Source: Azorinus chamasolen (Eukaryota > Mollusca > Bivalvia > Cardiida > Solecurtidae). Taken from it: a DNA stretch of 64,000 bases. Shown piece by piece: positions 1 to 11,402 of the stretch. A program made the position numbers and the translations under genes. The notes beneath the pieces were generated by a model, which had not been told where the DNA came from, searched no databases, and saw only the letters and a list, made by a program, of their open reading frames with translations. The stretch is taken from the NCBI GenBank assembly GCA_963576725.1, contig OY755243.1, forward strand, positions 36,307,846-36,371,845. The letters run 5' to 3'. Positions within the stretch are counted from its first letter, which is position 1. Every line of letters starts with the position of its first letter.

Positions 1-741
1 TACCATTTTTAAAATAATGCATATAAACATTAACGAGACTATCGTTTCTAAGATGAATATTCATCAGGTAAAGGGTTCACAAAGTCCATTAAAATTCAGT
101 GTTGAATCAAAGCTGTGTGCCAGCACAGGCCATTTGATATTGGTGACCAGGGCGTTTTGGTTCCACGAAGAAGCAGACGGTTTTTGTTTGGAATTTTCTC
201 CTGAGCTATTACGCTCGGTGTAGTCATTAATCAATGAACCAAGGTTCAAGGCTGCATTGGAAGTATACTCCATAAATACATCCAGTATTAGGAGGCCGCG
301 ACTCACTTGTGTCCCTCGGACACTGACCTATGTACGCTTCTTGCGAACTGGGTCCCGTCTTGTACATGAACGTCATCGTATATAATAGTGGTACAGGGAA
401 GCAGCCAAAGAAAAACACAAACAAAACTCGTGACAGGTTAACAGTTCACAACACAGTTATGTTTATATCTTTATTATGATTCGTCAGAAAAAAGTTCACG
501 GCATGTGAAAACAAAGGTATCATCTTTCAAGACTGGTGTGGAATGTCGCGATCTATCGAAAAATTATGTCCGCGCTATGCTTATCGATTTTAAACAGTGT
601 AAGGACCTTTTAAAAGGGTCATCAATATTTCGGCCCTGGGCAGTACAGATGTTTTTCCGCGTTTGCAGTGAAGTTAGACGGGTCATTGCACTGGTAACAT
701 TGAAAGGTAGATAGTGACAAATAGTTATCTCCGTTTTTCTT
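1..741. other. left flank without recognisable gene
   Basis: No gene is supported here. The stretch 53-80 (GAATATTCAT then TAAAGGGTT) looks like the end of a degraded TT-E hairpin element. The rest is unique-looking AT-rich sequence with only short ORFs on both strands. Confidence 0.5.
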
Positions 742-941
742 NNNNNNNNNNNNNNNNNNNNNNNNNNNNNNNNNNNNNNNNNNNNNNNNNNNNNNNNNNN
801 NNNNNNNNNNNNNNNNNNNNNNNNNNNNNNNNNNNNNNNNNNNNNNNNNNNNNNNNNNNNNNNNNNNNNNNNNNNNNNNNNNNNNNNNNNNNNNNNNNNN
901 NNNNNNNNNNNNNNNNNNNNNNNNNNNNNNNNNNNNNNNNN
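742..941. other. assembly gap of 200 N
   Basis: An uninterrupted run of N of round length, which is a scaffold gap. Reading frames that cross it have no meaning. Confidence 0.99.
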
Positions 942-1584
942 CACTATTTTGTCAGGCCGGCGACGGTACCATGGGTTAATCTGTGGAACGCCACCTTTGT
1001 ATTCTATTGCTTCGCAAAGAATACAAACAGGCAAACTGATAAACATTTATATCTTGAACTGAATAGTTTTCTTCGCCTTTTCGTCCGAAAATCAAAAAGT
1101 TATCACGTAGTAGTGTTCTGTAATGGTAATGTGACATATCCCCATTTACACTGATTGGCTACATTCTCTACAAGGTAATGCATATTATTAAACCTATAGA
1201 GTAATGACACATCCAATCCAATAGGATACGAAAACAACCCACATGGTCTTATAAAAATTATAAATGTAAATTTGAGGCATTTTGAAACATAAGATTATTG
1301 AAACGTTGTTTTGCAAGACGAACAAACCATACCGAAAACACGTAGCTGCACAACAGACAGTTGCGTATATTAACAGTCGGGCAAGTAATATATAAGAGCT
1401 ACCTTTCCGAGCCTGCCGGAAACTGCCGTATGGTTGCTGCTGCATTAGGTCATAAAGAGACAGTATGTTGCAGATATGACCGAAGAAGACATACAATGTA
1501 CCTTCAAACAGATTTTGTTTATTCATGAAATATGACTAAACCGACGTCTTTGCATGCAAAGACAACATAAGTAGCCTAGATAAA
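942..1584. other. unannotated unique sequence
   Basis: No repeat family or convincing coding region was seen. A 110-codon minus-strand frame (1194-1526) is open but shows no domain, and its hydrophobic, AT-driven composition fits chance. Confidence 0.4.
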
Positions 1585-1738
1585 CAGTAAAATCTCTATC
1601 AACTATTTTGTGTTTAAGGCAGGTTGCAGCTTAAAGCAAGGTGAAAGTAAAACAAAACGTACCTATATTTAAGCAGCCACCTGCCCTAAATACCAACTAA
1701 TCAACACAATTAAGTGGCCGTTATAGAGAGGTTTACTG
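1585..1738. mobile_element. PG-B pogo-like hairpin MITE, internally deleted
   Basis: The left end CAGTAAAATCTCTAT and right end ATAGAGAGGTTTACTG are inverted copies followed by TA. The inner arms match other PG-B copies (GGCAGGTTGCAGCTTAAAGC and TTAAGCAGCCACCTGCC), but the central perfect palindrome has collapsed. Superfamily is inferred from the TA target and CAGT ends. Confidence 0.8.
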
Positions 1739-1862
1739 TACGTCGACTAAATAGTGTGTGTTTTTTACTTTTGGGGGAATGGTGGCGGGACCCTTTGATA
1801 GGGGAATAAAGCGTCATGGGATCAAACTAGGAGAAATAGGGGGAATTATATAAAACAATATG

Positions 1863-2067
1863 CAGTGAAACCCCGCTAATGCGACCACCAAAAAGGAGCA
1901 TACTTCTGGGTGACAGAGGCAGGTGGTAGCTTAATGCAGGACGAAAGTTATGCAGAAAGCTCCTATAGGAGCTTTCTGCATAACTTTCGTCCTGCATTAA
2001 GCAACCACCTGCTTTAAACGGCGCCAGTGGCTGTTTATTCAGTGGTCACATTAGCGGGGTTTCACTG
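1863..2067. mobile_element. PG-A pogo-like hairpin MITE, near-complete
   Basis: A long palindrome with ends CAGTGAAACCCCGCTAATG and its inverse. The inner arm around GGTGGTAGCTTAATGCAGG pairs almost perfectly through the centre AAAGCTCCTATAGGAGCTTT at about 1966. Right flank is TA; the left is TG. There is no coding capacity, so it would need a transposase in trans. Confidence 0.9.
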
Positions 2068-2985
2068 TACATAAGAGATATTTCAATTGTTTACTGCAAT
2101 ACGGTGAAGCCCTGATCATAGAAATCTTATAGGCTAGGTTTACAAGTCAATATCTCTGTTTTCCCCCAAATATTGCAATTATTCTGTTGACATCAGTGTC
2201 TCTGAAATTGGAGGGGATTTTTTTCAATTAGGGTTAAAATATGTACTTTTTCAGGAGGGGAATGGGGCCCAATTTCGACCCCAAAAGGTCCGAAAAACCC
2301 ACTGGATTAACTTACAGTTAAGTTATGCCATTTCATACGTTGAAAATCATGATGGGTGTATCTTGTTTCGGATTTGCGCTCGTTTCGTCGTAGAAGACTA
2401 GTTAACATGCAAAAAATATACAAAATTAATGACAGTTTGAGTACTGAAGTACGTTTGGCGTAGGGTTTCCGAGCCAGATTTGTATCAACGCAATTGCAAT
2501 TGGAGCTACTTAGGAACAATTGAGAGTATGACGTACTGTCGTCTTGAGCTTGTTAACACAACACGCTGAATTCATACTGATCATCGGCGATAAAGCCTAT
2601 TAAATGGTATAATAAAGAGAAAGTCGACAAGAGGTGAAAGATTGATGAAAACGATAAAAAAAATTAAACAGTTAGGCCTAAGTATTTATAATGAGACAAT
2701 GGTTGTCTTATATTGATTAGCGATAACGATAAGTACAAGGTCAAGTGTGTCCGGGTCATGATTTCATTTGTAGTCATGAACGATAAGCTAAAATAACATA
2801 CGCCATCACTTCAATAAGCGTATTTCGTTTTAATTACTTTTTTGTTTATCCGGATTTTCAGTTTTCAATTTTTTTCACTAGACTTTGGAATTAACTAGGG
2901 GGGCACGGCTTTTTCAAATAATTGATATCCTGATAGAACTTGAATAATATGAAGTTTGCATCGTCCAGCAATCAGTTACCCACTG
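2068..2985. other. unannotated stretch
   Basis: No repeat family or gene seen. Several G-runs and a short minus-strand frame (2307-2519) show no recognisable motif. Confidence 0.4.
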
Positions 2986-3303
2986 CCATTAACCCCCTTC
3001 CCTCATATAAACGCCTTTCACGCATTTGCAAACAGTGTAGACCCAGATGACAGAGCTCCTAGAGCTCATTCTTTAACATATCACTCCATATAAACACCTT
3101 TGCAAACAGCGTAAACCCAGACCTGTAGAAGCCGTCTGAGCAGGGTGTGCTCTGTGTGTTTATGGACTGATCTACATATAATTCTACATTTTATGCCACC
3201 GTCAAAGTGTCCTGCGTTCACCAGCCATTATAAAAATGCATCTACATGAATAATATCCTTGTTGACATTATTTCCTATATGAATATTCATGATGTAAAGG
3301 GTT
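2986..3303. mobile_element. two degraded TT-D/E left ends and one TT-E element
   Basis: Starts TTAACCCCCTTCCCTC, then a second left end at 3071 (TTAACATATCACTCCAT). A diverged hairpin core (AAACAGCGTAAACCCAG to GTGTGCTCTGTGTG) follows, and the right arm ends ATGAATATTCATGATGTAA near 3300. One TT-E copy seems to lie inside or beside a D-type copy. Confidence 0.6.
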
Positions 3304-3480
3304 TATTTCATGAAGTGAATATTGATATGTATATGAAGGTTATTTCATGAAGTGAATATTTGGATGTATATGAAGGCTATTTCATGAAGTGAATATTGGG
3401 ATGTATGTGAAGGTTATTTCATGAAGTGAATATTGGGATGTATATGAAGGTTATTCCATGAAGGGAATAGTGGGATGTAT
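3303..3480 (+). repeat. 37-bp tandem repeat, about 4.5 copies
   Basis: Unit TTATTTCATGAAGTGAATAT plus TTGGGATGTATATGAAGG, with a few substitutions per copy. It begins where a TT-E right end stops (ATGAATATTCATG), so it may be seeded by that element end. Confidence 0.85.
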
Positions 3481-3999
3481 ACATATGAGGGTATTCGTGC
3501 AAGTAAGCTTAAGGTTTGCATGTACTTGTGGATTTATTCTATAGAAGAAACGTATGTTATACACTGAAACTTATTTCAAAATTGGGGCTTAGTTTCGTAT
3601 ACGTTTAAAATGAAACTTAAATCTTTCACCGTCAGAGTCGCTAGAAAGTCACTCGGGGGCTTGTTGCAATGGGTGAATATGTGATTACCTTTGCAAACAA
3701 TTTGTATCCAGATCTACTCTGCGTTCCATCAAGATCCAGACCGTTTGACACACTTCTTGAAAGATAGTTCACTCTGAAACTATTTAAAGCAAGCGACATT
3801 GTTCGTATACGGACATTACTTGGCGGCAAACGAGTTTAACTTTCCAAACATCTGTTTTCAAATTTAAACTGACACGAACTATTAAGTTTCATAACGAAAT
3901 GCGTTCTGAATCCGGAAGTAATATGTTGCGTAAATTGATGACACAAATAAATTTTAAAGAACGATTTCAGGACTTTTATATCACCTGTATCTAGCCTTT
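3481..3999. other. unannotated stretch
   Basis: No repeat family or gene recognised, only AT-rich unique sequence. Confidence 0.4.
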
Positions 4000-4160
4000 A
4001 TCACGCTAAGTGCGACTTGACTCGTATTTCCAAACAGCTAGAGGATCCACTTGAAACGCTGAGTAACTCGTCGTCTCATCAGGATCCAAACTGTTTGACA
4101 TCCGGTCAATAATTTCTCAAACGCTTGTACGAGTCAGAAGTTAGTAAAATATGCAACATA
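4000..4160. mobile_element. TT-F element remnant
   Basis: Contains the TT-F core hairpin, GAAACGCTGAGTAACTCG then CGTCTCATCAGGATCC, followed by AAACTGTTTGACATC. Terminal TTAA copies are no longer recognisable. Confidence 0.6.
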
Positions 4161-4163
4161 CCA

Positions 4164-4332
4164 GGGCCCATGCTTATAAAGCGTTTAGTTGAGTCTGAGT
4201 TTCGTCCTCAAGATTTTGATTGGTCAGATATGAGTTCTCAAGCTTTTGATTGGTCAGATTGGCTCAAATCTGACCAATCAAAAACTTGAGAACGAACTCA
4301 GACTCAACTAAACGTTTTATAAGCATGGACCC
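4164..4332. mobile_element. HP-M palindromic element, copy 1
   Basis: Ends GGGCCCATGCTTATAAA and TTTATAAGCATGGACCC are inverted. Arms carry TTTTGATTGGTCAGAT several times, so internal parts repeat within one arm. A second copy is at 39117-39267. No target duplication is evident, so the superfamily is unknown. Confidence 0.85.
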
Positions 4333-5553
4333 AGAGTTTTGGCAGATTCAGCACGATACGAGTTAGGCCTAGATCTTTTTTCAGTAAGTTTCATTTGAAT
4401 ACCCATCAAACTACGACCCTTCCGTGCTGTTGATAGCAAATAACAATGTTCATCTATGTATTGAATCACGGCCCCCGAGTAACACCACCAGTCTCAGTAA
4501 TCTCCTACATTTAGTGTGCAATGAAAATTGTTACAGCCGTATTTATTGACAACCAACACGATTCGATGCGCACAGAAAATCTCTCATTATTTGCACGAAA
4601 GCTTTTGATCTTTTTATATTTTATAGAAATAAACAACAAGAGAAAATTGTAGTGTCTGGTGAACGAGCTGCTGATACAGATCGCAATGGACTTGTCACGT
4701 GATTGGCCATTAGGGCGCTGAGCCAACTCAAGTCTGCAGCAGCTGCCGCCTGTTTCTATATTCAGAGTATAGATCTATACAATTAATTTTTGAAACGTGA
4801 CGACAATGTTTGGATGCTGATTAGATGGCGAGTTATCCAACGTTCAATAGTCCAATATGTATATACCGTTTGCAAAGGTAGTTTCGAATTCGGTAAATGG
4901 CAAGCTGGAGTTTATTGGTCACGCCACAGCAGCGAGACATCACAGAATGCCACAGGTGAGAGACATCATAGAATGCCACGTACAGGACAAATTTCACAGA
5001 TCTTGACCTCACTATTAGCGAATGTGTGAAACTCCTGTATGGTGTAATGTCAGAACAGAACAGAACAGATAATTTATTAAAGACTTAGTACATCGTCATA
5101 ATATACATACAGAATATCAAAACATTTTGAAAAGATAAGTATGTATATCAAAACATTTTGATTGCAAAAAAACACACACGCAATCTTCGAACTTGGCTTT
5201 ATTCTTTGTATCGATAGGAGAGTAAATAGTATAGATAAATAACATTTTTGTTTAATATGTGCATAGAAAGAAACTGACTTGAACCTGTTCAGAATTAATC
5301 GATATATTAATAAGATGTTTATCTCTTTTGTCTGTTGCACACTTTAAATATATTGCTAATTTACACAAGATATCTTTATTTGCAGTTTTCATTAAACCGT
5401 TAAATTTAAAAACAGATGGTCTTTCATAATAACAGCTTTGTAGATATTTTTCTCATACTTCTCGTATGTCAAGCTACACATACAGTAACAGACAAGTATT
5501 TTTCAGCTTTTAGATTTTCCACCAATATTTATATTTCACCAATCAAACTTGTC
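4333..5553. other. unannotated 1.2-kb stretch
   Basis: No gene or repeat family seen. Short frames at 4511-4726 (-), 4790-5029 (+) and 5077-5340 (-) have no recognisable domain. Two near copies of ATCAAAACATTTTGA lie at 5117 and 5147. Confidence 0.4.
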
Positions 5554-5712
5554 TTAATTAGTTGGTATCTAGGGCAGGTGGCTGCTTAAAGCAAGTTGAA
5601 AGTAAAAGAGAACGCTCCGAGCGTTCTGTTTTACCTTCATCTTTGCTTTAAGCAGTCACCTGCCTTTAATTACCTGATGTAATTTAGTGGCCGTTATAGA
5701 GAGGTTTTACTG
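5554..5712. mobile_element. PG-B pogo-like hairpin, left end missing
   Basis: Begins inside the left arm (TTAATTAGTTGGTATC), passes the centre AACGCTCCGAGCGTT and ends ATAGAGAGGTTTTACTG then TA. About 45 bp of the left end are absent. Confidence 0.8.
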
Positions 5713-5789
5713 TATGTCATGCAGAAAATGTTCCTGCCAGAGCTTTCTGAAAAACATTCTCCCCGTTTTATGCAATCAGCTGCTTTTAA

Positions 5790-6025
5790 CCCATTCCCTC
5801 ATATTGACGACTTTTGACTACTCTGTAAAAGTCACTTTGTGAAACTATTGTGATAAATAGAGCATAGGAGCAAATGCTCCATTTATCACAATGGTTTCAA
5901 ACTACAAAATTCTAAAAATAATTCGCGCATTTGTAAATAGATTAGACCCAGATCAGACGTCTGATCAGGGTCTGTTCTGTTTGCTAATTATGTGGTTGTT
6001 ATAGAGAGGTTCTAGTGTGTATTCC
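5790..6025. mobile_element. chimera of TT-C, TT-D core and PG-B end
   Basis: TT-C left half (AACCCATTCCCTCATATTG through ATTTATCACAATGGTTTC) runs into a TT-D/E core (TAGACCCAGATCAGACG/TCTGATCAGGGTCTG) and then a PG-B right end (TTATAGAGAGGTTCTAGTG). The order suggests successive deletion or recombination between palindromes. Confidence 0.65.
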
Positions 6026-6608
6026 ATGTGGTATTTCTGCTTGTATAGGTGTTGTAAACAAGACCAGCACTGTCGTAATATGGACGGATGCCAAGTGTGG
6101 TAGGTCATCACTGTATTCTCGGTCAGTTTGCCCTGACAGGTTAATTTACCAAATGTATCCTCTAAGTGTGCCAATCTTCTCAGCAAGGTCGCTATATTAC
6201 TGGACATTGGTGTTAATACAAATAGTTCAGGTGCACGAATGAATGTAGCGCAACACCTACGCAGAGTTGTTGTCACTTTAGCAATGTTACCAGAAGTTGG
6301 TTCGTTAATGACAGTGAACTGCACAAAGTTCAAGACGGCTTCCATATTAAAACACATTGGGCCTCTGACAGGCCAAAATCACTACGTAATTATTATCGAC
6401 ACATTTCTTCAAGAATTGTCGTAATTAACAGTTTCTTCTATAAGTACACAGAGCTGCTTACTAATGATAACATCAGTGATGACGAAAAAAGTATCAGAGA
6501 TGATAATAAATCAGGATGTAATGATGGTGTCCATTTTATCATGAAAGTCAGCTATTCTTTACAACAGGTGTATACTAATGAAACTAATTATATTCATGCA
6601 AAACTGCA
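6026..6608. other. unannotated stretch with overlapping short frames
   Basis: Frames of 75 (+), 61 (+) and 130 codons (-, 5965-6357) overlap. The minus frame ends inside the preceding transposon chimera, so only about 6040-6357 could be a host exon. No domain is recognised. Confidence 0.35.
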
Positions 6609-6822
6609 ATAACCCTTTCCTCCATAAATACACATTTCTACGCCTCAGTAAAATTCACTTCTTGAAACCATTGTGATAAATAGAGTATTTGCTCCACATG
6701 AGCAAATGCTCTATTTATCACAATGGTTTCAATACTACAGTTCTATTTTTTCCTTTTCTCTAGTAAATGCTCCTTTTCGGTAGATTTATTGAAAGAGGTT
6801 GATTCTAAAAATAGCCTAAATA
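6609..6822. mobile_element. TT-C element, right end missing
   Basis: Left end AACCCTTTCCTCCATAAAT, central hairpin with arms TTGAAACCATTGTGATAAAT, then the TT-C right arm to AAAAATAGCCTA. The terminal GGGTTAA is gone. Confidence 0.8.
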
Positions 6823-6834
6823 CCATGTGGTTGC

Positions 6835-7065
6835 ACACGCAAAGCTCACGAGAGACAACTATGACTATTAAACCATCATGAATAATTGTATATGAATTAA
6901 TGACTATGGATATTAATTGGCAAAATTTGAAAAAAAGAATGGCAAACACCTTATAAGCAGACCTTTATTCTATACGCAAATTGAACTGACCCTAATCAAC
7001 CATCTGATCTGGGTCTACCCAGTTTGCAAATGCGGCAAAAAAGGTTTATCAGGTAAAGGGATAAA
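6835..7065. mobile_element. degraded TT-E remnant
   Basis: Arm remnants (TATTAAACCATCATGAATAA) followed by half of the core (ACTGACCCTAATCAACC to GATCTGGGTCTACCC, then AGTTTGCAAATGCG). Confidence 0.5.
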
Positions 7066-7095
7066 GAATGGAAGAATCTCCGAAACCATAACTAT

Positions 7096-7190
7096 GTTAC
7101 TGGAAATGAAGCATGGGTCTAGGAACCATCTCTCTGTCATCATTATCATCATCGTCGACGTCATCATTATCCTGATCACAATCTACTAGA
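7096..7190 (+). repeat. low-complexity CAT/GAC trinucleotide tract
   Basis: Imperfect trinucleotide run (CATCATTATCATCATCG, GACGTCATCATTATC) within 7130-7172. The frames open here (90 aa +, 64 aa -) are driven by it. Confidence 0.6.
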
Positions 7191-7247
7191 CTTAAATGAA
7201 ATAACATATTAAGGTTGTTAACTAGAGTTGCACACTCTCTGTAGGCC

Positions 7248-7725
7248 GTATTTACTCCATGATTATGTGGACATGTACATGCATTAATCACATCGTGAAT
7301 ATCAACCTATTCCCTCATATAAATGTGTTTTCGCGCATTGCAAACAGAGAAGAGCCATATCAGACGGCTCTCTTAGGAGCCGTCTGACCAGGGTCAGTTC
7401 GATTTGCAAATGGAATTTGATAAACCTGTTTCTAAAATGGCTACAATGCTCCACCTTCCATATTTTATTATAACTATTTTTCCCATGAATATGCAGTAGG
7501 TATTGAAATTTGGTATAAATATAGAACAGAGAAAGGGTTAATGAGATGAAATACTATAATGGCACATGAGCACATATTTGTTTGTTCATGGCAGAAACTG
7601 AAGAATTAAGATCTATATCATGGCATAAGCGAACATAGCAGACCCTGATCAGACGGCTCCCACAGGAATGAGATGGTTTCTGCAGGAGTCACTTGATCTG
7701 GATCTACGCTGTCACAAGTTATCTG
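7248..7725. mobile_element. TT-E element split by a TT-D insertion
   Basis: Left TT-E arm (TTTACTCCATGATTATG to ATCGTGAATAT), then the inserted TT-D at 7302-7541, then the continuing TT-E arm (ATACTATAATGGCACATGAG) and core (CAGACCCTGATCAGACGG) to GGATCTACGCTGT. Confidence 0.7.
7302..7541 (+). mobile_element. TT-D element inserted in TT-E
   Basis: Left TCAACCTATTCCCTCATAT, core ATCAGACGGCTCTCTTAGG, long right arm (TTCCACCTTCCATATTTT, CAGTAGGTATTGAAATTTGG), right end CAGAGAAAGGGTTAA. The duplicated target is TTAA (TCAA on the left). Confidence 0.85.
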
Positions 7726-8649
7726 TTCTTATAAATATTTTGTCAATATAAGTTCTAAGAAGTAAAGAGAACAATAACAGATCACGTGACCAGTGGTCGT
7801 TATTATCTCGAAACAAACATGCCCCTATTTTGCTATTATAACATATTGCTACAGTGCGAAAATAAGCACACAAAATGTCCCCCTCTTCTTGCAGTTCATT
7901 TCATGATATTATTATTCCTACTCAAAACGTCCCCGTTTCTTGCAGTTTATTTCTATTCCAACAAATGTTTCCTAGCTTTCGTTTCCGTAACAAAACCCTG
8001 ATATTAAACATCTGTGTCGGCGAATCATGATTGAATCACCGAAAGCATGACTGAAACGTACCCAAGTCTGCATAAAAACTGAGGTACATACAATAGACGA
8101 CATGTATTTAATTGTAGAATTCTGACGACTGAACTGAATATGAGAGGACTCGTTTTCAGACATACTTGGGCCCATTTTCTTTGCTACGTCGATTAGTTTT
8201 GGATATATCGAATGTGTATCAAGGGTACAGAACAGACCAAAGGTTTATAAATATTATGTTATAAACCTAATTTATAAACACTATCATATCTAGTTATAAA
8301 ATATTTCACTGCGTTGGCCTTTGCATTGCCCCCCCCCCCCTTTAAAAGAGAGAACAATGGAAAACCACTACCAACAACAAAACAGTGCTGGTAGGTAGTC
8401 TACATTTAAGCATCTCCATGAGCTATTAGATAATGCATAGGTGTATTCTATTTCAAGTCATTATCAGTAATGTAGTTATATCAAACTAAGCAAAGATATT
8501 TCCAAAAACATACATGTATGTCAACTAGTTTCAGCTGAATTTGACATTTATAAGCCTCTGTGAGTCAGTATGGTGTCCAACAATACTTTGAGGTAGTATG
8601 GTCAATCACTGTTGATGAAAGGATAAATGTCCGTTTAGCGTAAACTAGA
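7726..8649. other. unannotated stretch with a C12 run
   Basis: No gene seen. A run of 12 C lies at 8329-8340. Short frames at 7786-8001 (+) and 7972-8175 (-) show no domain. Confidence 0.4.
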
Positions 8650-8760
8650 ATAATGTACGATATGATTCTGAATGACAAACAGTGTAGACCAAGATCAGAC
8701 CGACTTCTCTAGAAGCTCTCTGATCTTGGACTGCGCTGTTAACAAACAATAGTACACTGG
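8650..8760. mobile_element. TT-I type core remnant
   Basis: GATTCTGAATGACAAACAGTG then a hairpin TCAGACCGACTTCTCTAGAAG / CTCTCTGATCTTGG, matching the core of TT-I copies at 24686 and 21633. Ends not clear. Confidence 0.5.
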
Positions 8761-8837
8761 TTTCGCGCTTTCAAAGATCAAAAGTTCCAGTTGGTAAAAT
8801 AATGATGTAATCACAAGTAAAGTATTGCTCTTTTCGA

Positions 8838-9690
8838 TATGTTGTATCTAAGAGCATGTCATCGTCTTAATAAATAGAAATGCAGAGAGCCAAACTCATA
8901 ATTATATTGTCATACGATATGTTGCATCCAAGAGCGCGTGTCACCGTCTTAGTATATAGAAAGTCGTAATTATATTGTCATCAGACGTATTGTTTTAAGA
9001 GCATGTATCGTCGTCTAAATAAATAGAAATGCAGAGTGCCAAACTCGTAATTATATTGTTATCTGTTATGTTGTATCTTAGGACGTGTCATTGTCTTGAC
9101 AAATAGAAATGCAGGGTGCCAAACTCGTTATTATATTGTTATCTGTTATGTTGCATCTAAGGGTGAGTGCCAAACTCGTAATTATATTGCTATCTGTTAT
9201 GTTGTATCTTAGGACGTGTCATTGTCTTGACAAATAGAAATGCAGGGTGCCAAACTCGTTATTATATTGTTATCTGTTATGTTGTATCTAAGGGCGTGTC
9301 ATTGTCTTGACAAATAGAAATGCAGGGTGACAAACTCGTCATTATATTGTTATCTGTTATGTTGTATCTAAGGGCGTGTAATTGTATTGACAAATAGAAA
9401 TGCAGGGTGCCAAACTCGTTATTATATTGTCGTTCGTTATGTTGCATGCAAGGGCACGTGTCTTTGTCTTAATAAACAGAACTGCAAGGTGGCAAACTCG
9501 TAATCGTAATTATAATGCCAACCGATATCATATGTTGAATTTCCATCTTAGAGCATGTGTCATCATCATCTTAATAAACTGAAATGAAATGTGTCAAACT
9601 CGTAATTATATTTTCATCCGATTATATGTTCTATCTAAGAGCACGCACGCGTCATTGTCTTAATAAATAGACATGCATTGTGGATTTCTG
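8838..9690 (+). repeat. 80-bp tandem repeat, about 11 copies
   Basis: Unit runs GTTGTATCTAAGGGCGTGTC, ATTGTCTTGACAAATAGAAA, TGCAGGGTGCCAAACTCGTT, ATTATATTGTTATCTGTTAT. Middle copies (9068-9440) are most alike and outer ones more diverged, with some shortened units near 9150-9200. No coding role seen. Confidence 0.9.
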
Positions 9691-9752
9691 TGCGACTTAA
9701 AACAGTGTGACGAAATAACTAATTGATACACGGACACTCATGCTCGTCAGTA

Positions 9753-9971
9753 TCAATTAGGATGATTGAATGCCAAAGTTGAACTTTTTACGAAGGATAC
9801 TTTGATTAAGATTATCGTAAGTCCTAATATACCACAGTCGATACTATTCGCACAGCCAACATCAGTACATTTTCTATCGTGCAACAAGTAAGCCTGGCCT
9901 CGTGCGACAGACAAACATAAGACGATCGCAACTAGATTGTCGTATGTTAAAACTAAGACGGTCCCCAGCAC
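9753..9971 (-). CDS. candidate first exon of a secreted protein
   Basis: The frame starts with Met at 9971 and runs 72 codons. It opens with a stretch resembling a signal peptide (LVAIVLCLSVARGQA, residues about 13-27) followed by a cysteine-bearing segment (DRKCTDVGCANSIDCG, residues about 33-48). A possible 5' splice site (GTATAT) follows DCG, so the reading beyond it may be intronic. It lies in unique sequence between a satellite and a PG-A MITE. No family is recognised and no upstream or downstream exon was found. It could be chance. Confidence 0.18.
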   Translation of the reverse strand: MLGTVLVLTYDNLVAIVLCLSVARGQAYLLHDRKCTDVGCANSIDCGILGLTIILIKVSFVKSSTLAFNHPN

Positions 9972-9987
9972 ACTCGTACTAGATGTA

Positions 9988-10171
9988 CAGTAAAAAACCC
10001 CGCTAATGCGACCGCTTAAAAGAGGTATACTTCTGGGTGATTTATGCAGGTGGTAGCTTAATGAAGGACAAAAGTAATGCAGAAAGCTCCTATAGGGGCA
10101 TTAAGCAACCACCTGCTTATAAAGGCACACTTGTTTATTCATAAAGTGGTTGCATTAGAGGGGTTCTACTG
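9988..10171. mobile_element. PG-A pogo-like hairpin with TA on both sides
   Basis: TA flanks at 9986-9987 and 10172-10173. Ends are CAGTAAAAAACCCCGCTAATG and GCATTAGAGGGGTTCTACTG. Part of one palindrome arm near the centre is deleted (AAAGCTCCTATAGGGGCATT). Confidence 0.88.
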
Positions 10172-11060
10172 TATTACTAATGGACACGCTACTAATACCA
10201 GTGTCAGTAAAGTACACAAACACCACATAGTGCTATGTAATTACTTCACTATCACCCCTTTGTAAATTACAAGAAATGATGATGACATGTGACACACTAG
10301 AAGTATATTTATGTTATTCTTTGAAAACAGTTCGGGACAAGTTTTGACGTTTCATTAGGATTGAAACTGCTTGACACACTGGTCGCAACACTTTAACAGA
10401 AGAAATCACTTCTTTGGAAAAAAAACCTACAGATTAAACAGACCATAAAATAAACAAACTGATGTTGCTTATCTGTGCAAAGACGTTTTTCGAAAAGGTA
10501 AAAATGAAGAAAAAAAGAACAACACAAAAAAAACATATTAGCTTGTAATGGACACACGTGTGAATTAAGGTAGGGCCTACTATCAAGGTATACGATAGCT
10601 ACAAAAAATAGATGTTAATAATTACTACAACAGAATATAAATGTCATTGTTATATGTAATAGCTTTCTCCGTAACGAAATCGTGGTGAAAAAAAGCTTCT
10701 TTGAAATTTAGAATATTACAAAAAAGACGTGTGTGCTGCAATGGGGTTTCTTACGATTTCTTTGTCTCCATTTTTCGCCAGCTCTTTATAACTATTTACC
10801 ACTTTCACGTTGTAAGTTTTTCAAAATGTTTGTATTCAGATAAGGCGTCAAATTTACCACTCTAGTGCCAGAGATTGTCGAGATGAAAGGTTTGTGAAAG
10901 ATGACGTCACGTACCCGTGTCCCCATCTATTGTAGAAATTCACGTTAACATGTTATGCACTAAAATTCGAATTGATGTTAATTAGATTACTTTTTACAAT
11001 TGCACATAAACACATGGACATTTTGACTCAAACAGGAGCTGTACTATCAGTTATATCATA
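10172..11060. other. unannotated stretch
   Basis: No gene. A TT-F-like scrap lies at about 10335-10390 (GACGTTTCATTAGGATTG). A TGACGTCA octamer at 10902-10909 matches a CRE site, but nothing around it supports a promoter. Confidence 0.4.
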
Positions 11061-11322
11061 CCATAATCAAACAGAGCAGACCCTGGTCAGACGGATCCTA
11101 TAGGAGCAGTCTGTTCTGGATCTATTTGTTTGCAATATTTTTAGATTCAACCACTTTGTATAAATCTACTGAAAAGGAGCATTAACTAGAGAAAGGGAAA
11201 ATTTTAGAATTTTGCAATTTTGAAACTATTGTGATAAATAGAGCATTTGCAAATGCTTTATTTATCACAATGGTTTCAATAGGTGACTTTTGCAGAGGCG
11301 TCAAAATGAGGGAATGGGTTAA
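11061..11322. mobile_element. TT-E core fused to TT-C right part
   Basis: Core AACAGAGCAGACCCTGGTC/AGACGGATCCTATAGGAG, then the TT-C left arm entered in its middle (ATTCAACCACTTTG), the TT-C hairpin, and a proper TT-C end GAGGGAATGGGTTAA at 11308-11322. The left TTAA is lost. Confidence 0.7.
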
Positions 11323-11402
11323 TAGGGGTGTAAGGAATGCAGAAATCTCCCAAATGGATCTTTCTGCGTGACTTTCACCCTGCATGAAACAGTCAGCTGC
11401 CT
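11323..11402. mobile_element. PG-A inner-arm remnant
   Basis: AGGAATGCAGAAATCTCCC / GATCTTTCTGCGTGACTTTC / ACCCTGCATGAAACAGTCAG match the PG-A central arms. It directly follows a TT-C end, as if TT-C had inserted into a PG-A copy. Confidence 0.55.

Noticed and set aside
564..1154. 160- and 146-codon frames across the N gap
   Set aside because: Openness comes from unknown bases.
5965..6357. 130-codon minus-strand frame
   Set aside because: Its 3' part is transposon sequence. The remainder has no recognised domain and overlaps plus-strand frames of similar length.
10902..10909. TGACGTCA as a CRE promoter element
   Set aside because: A single 8-mer without TATA, initiator or gene nearby is expected by chance.
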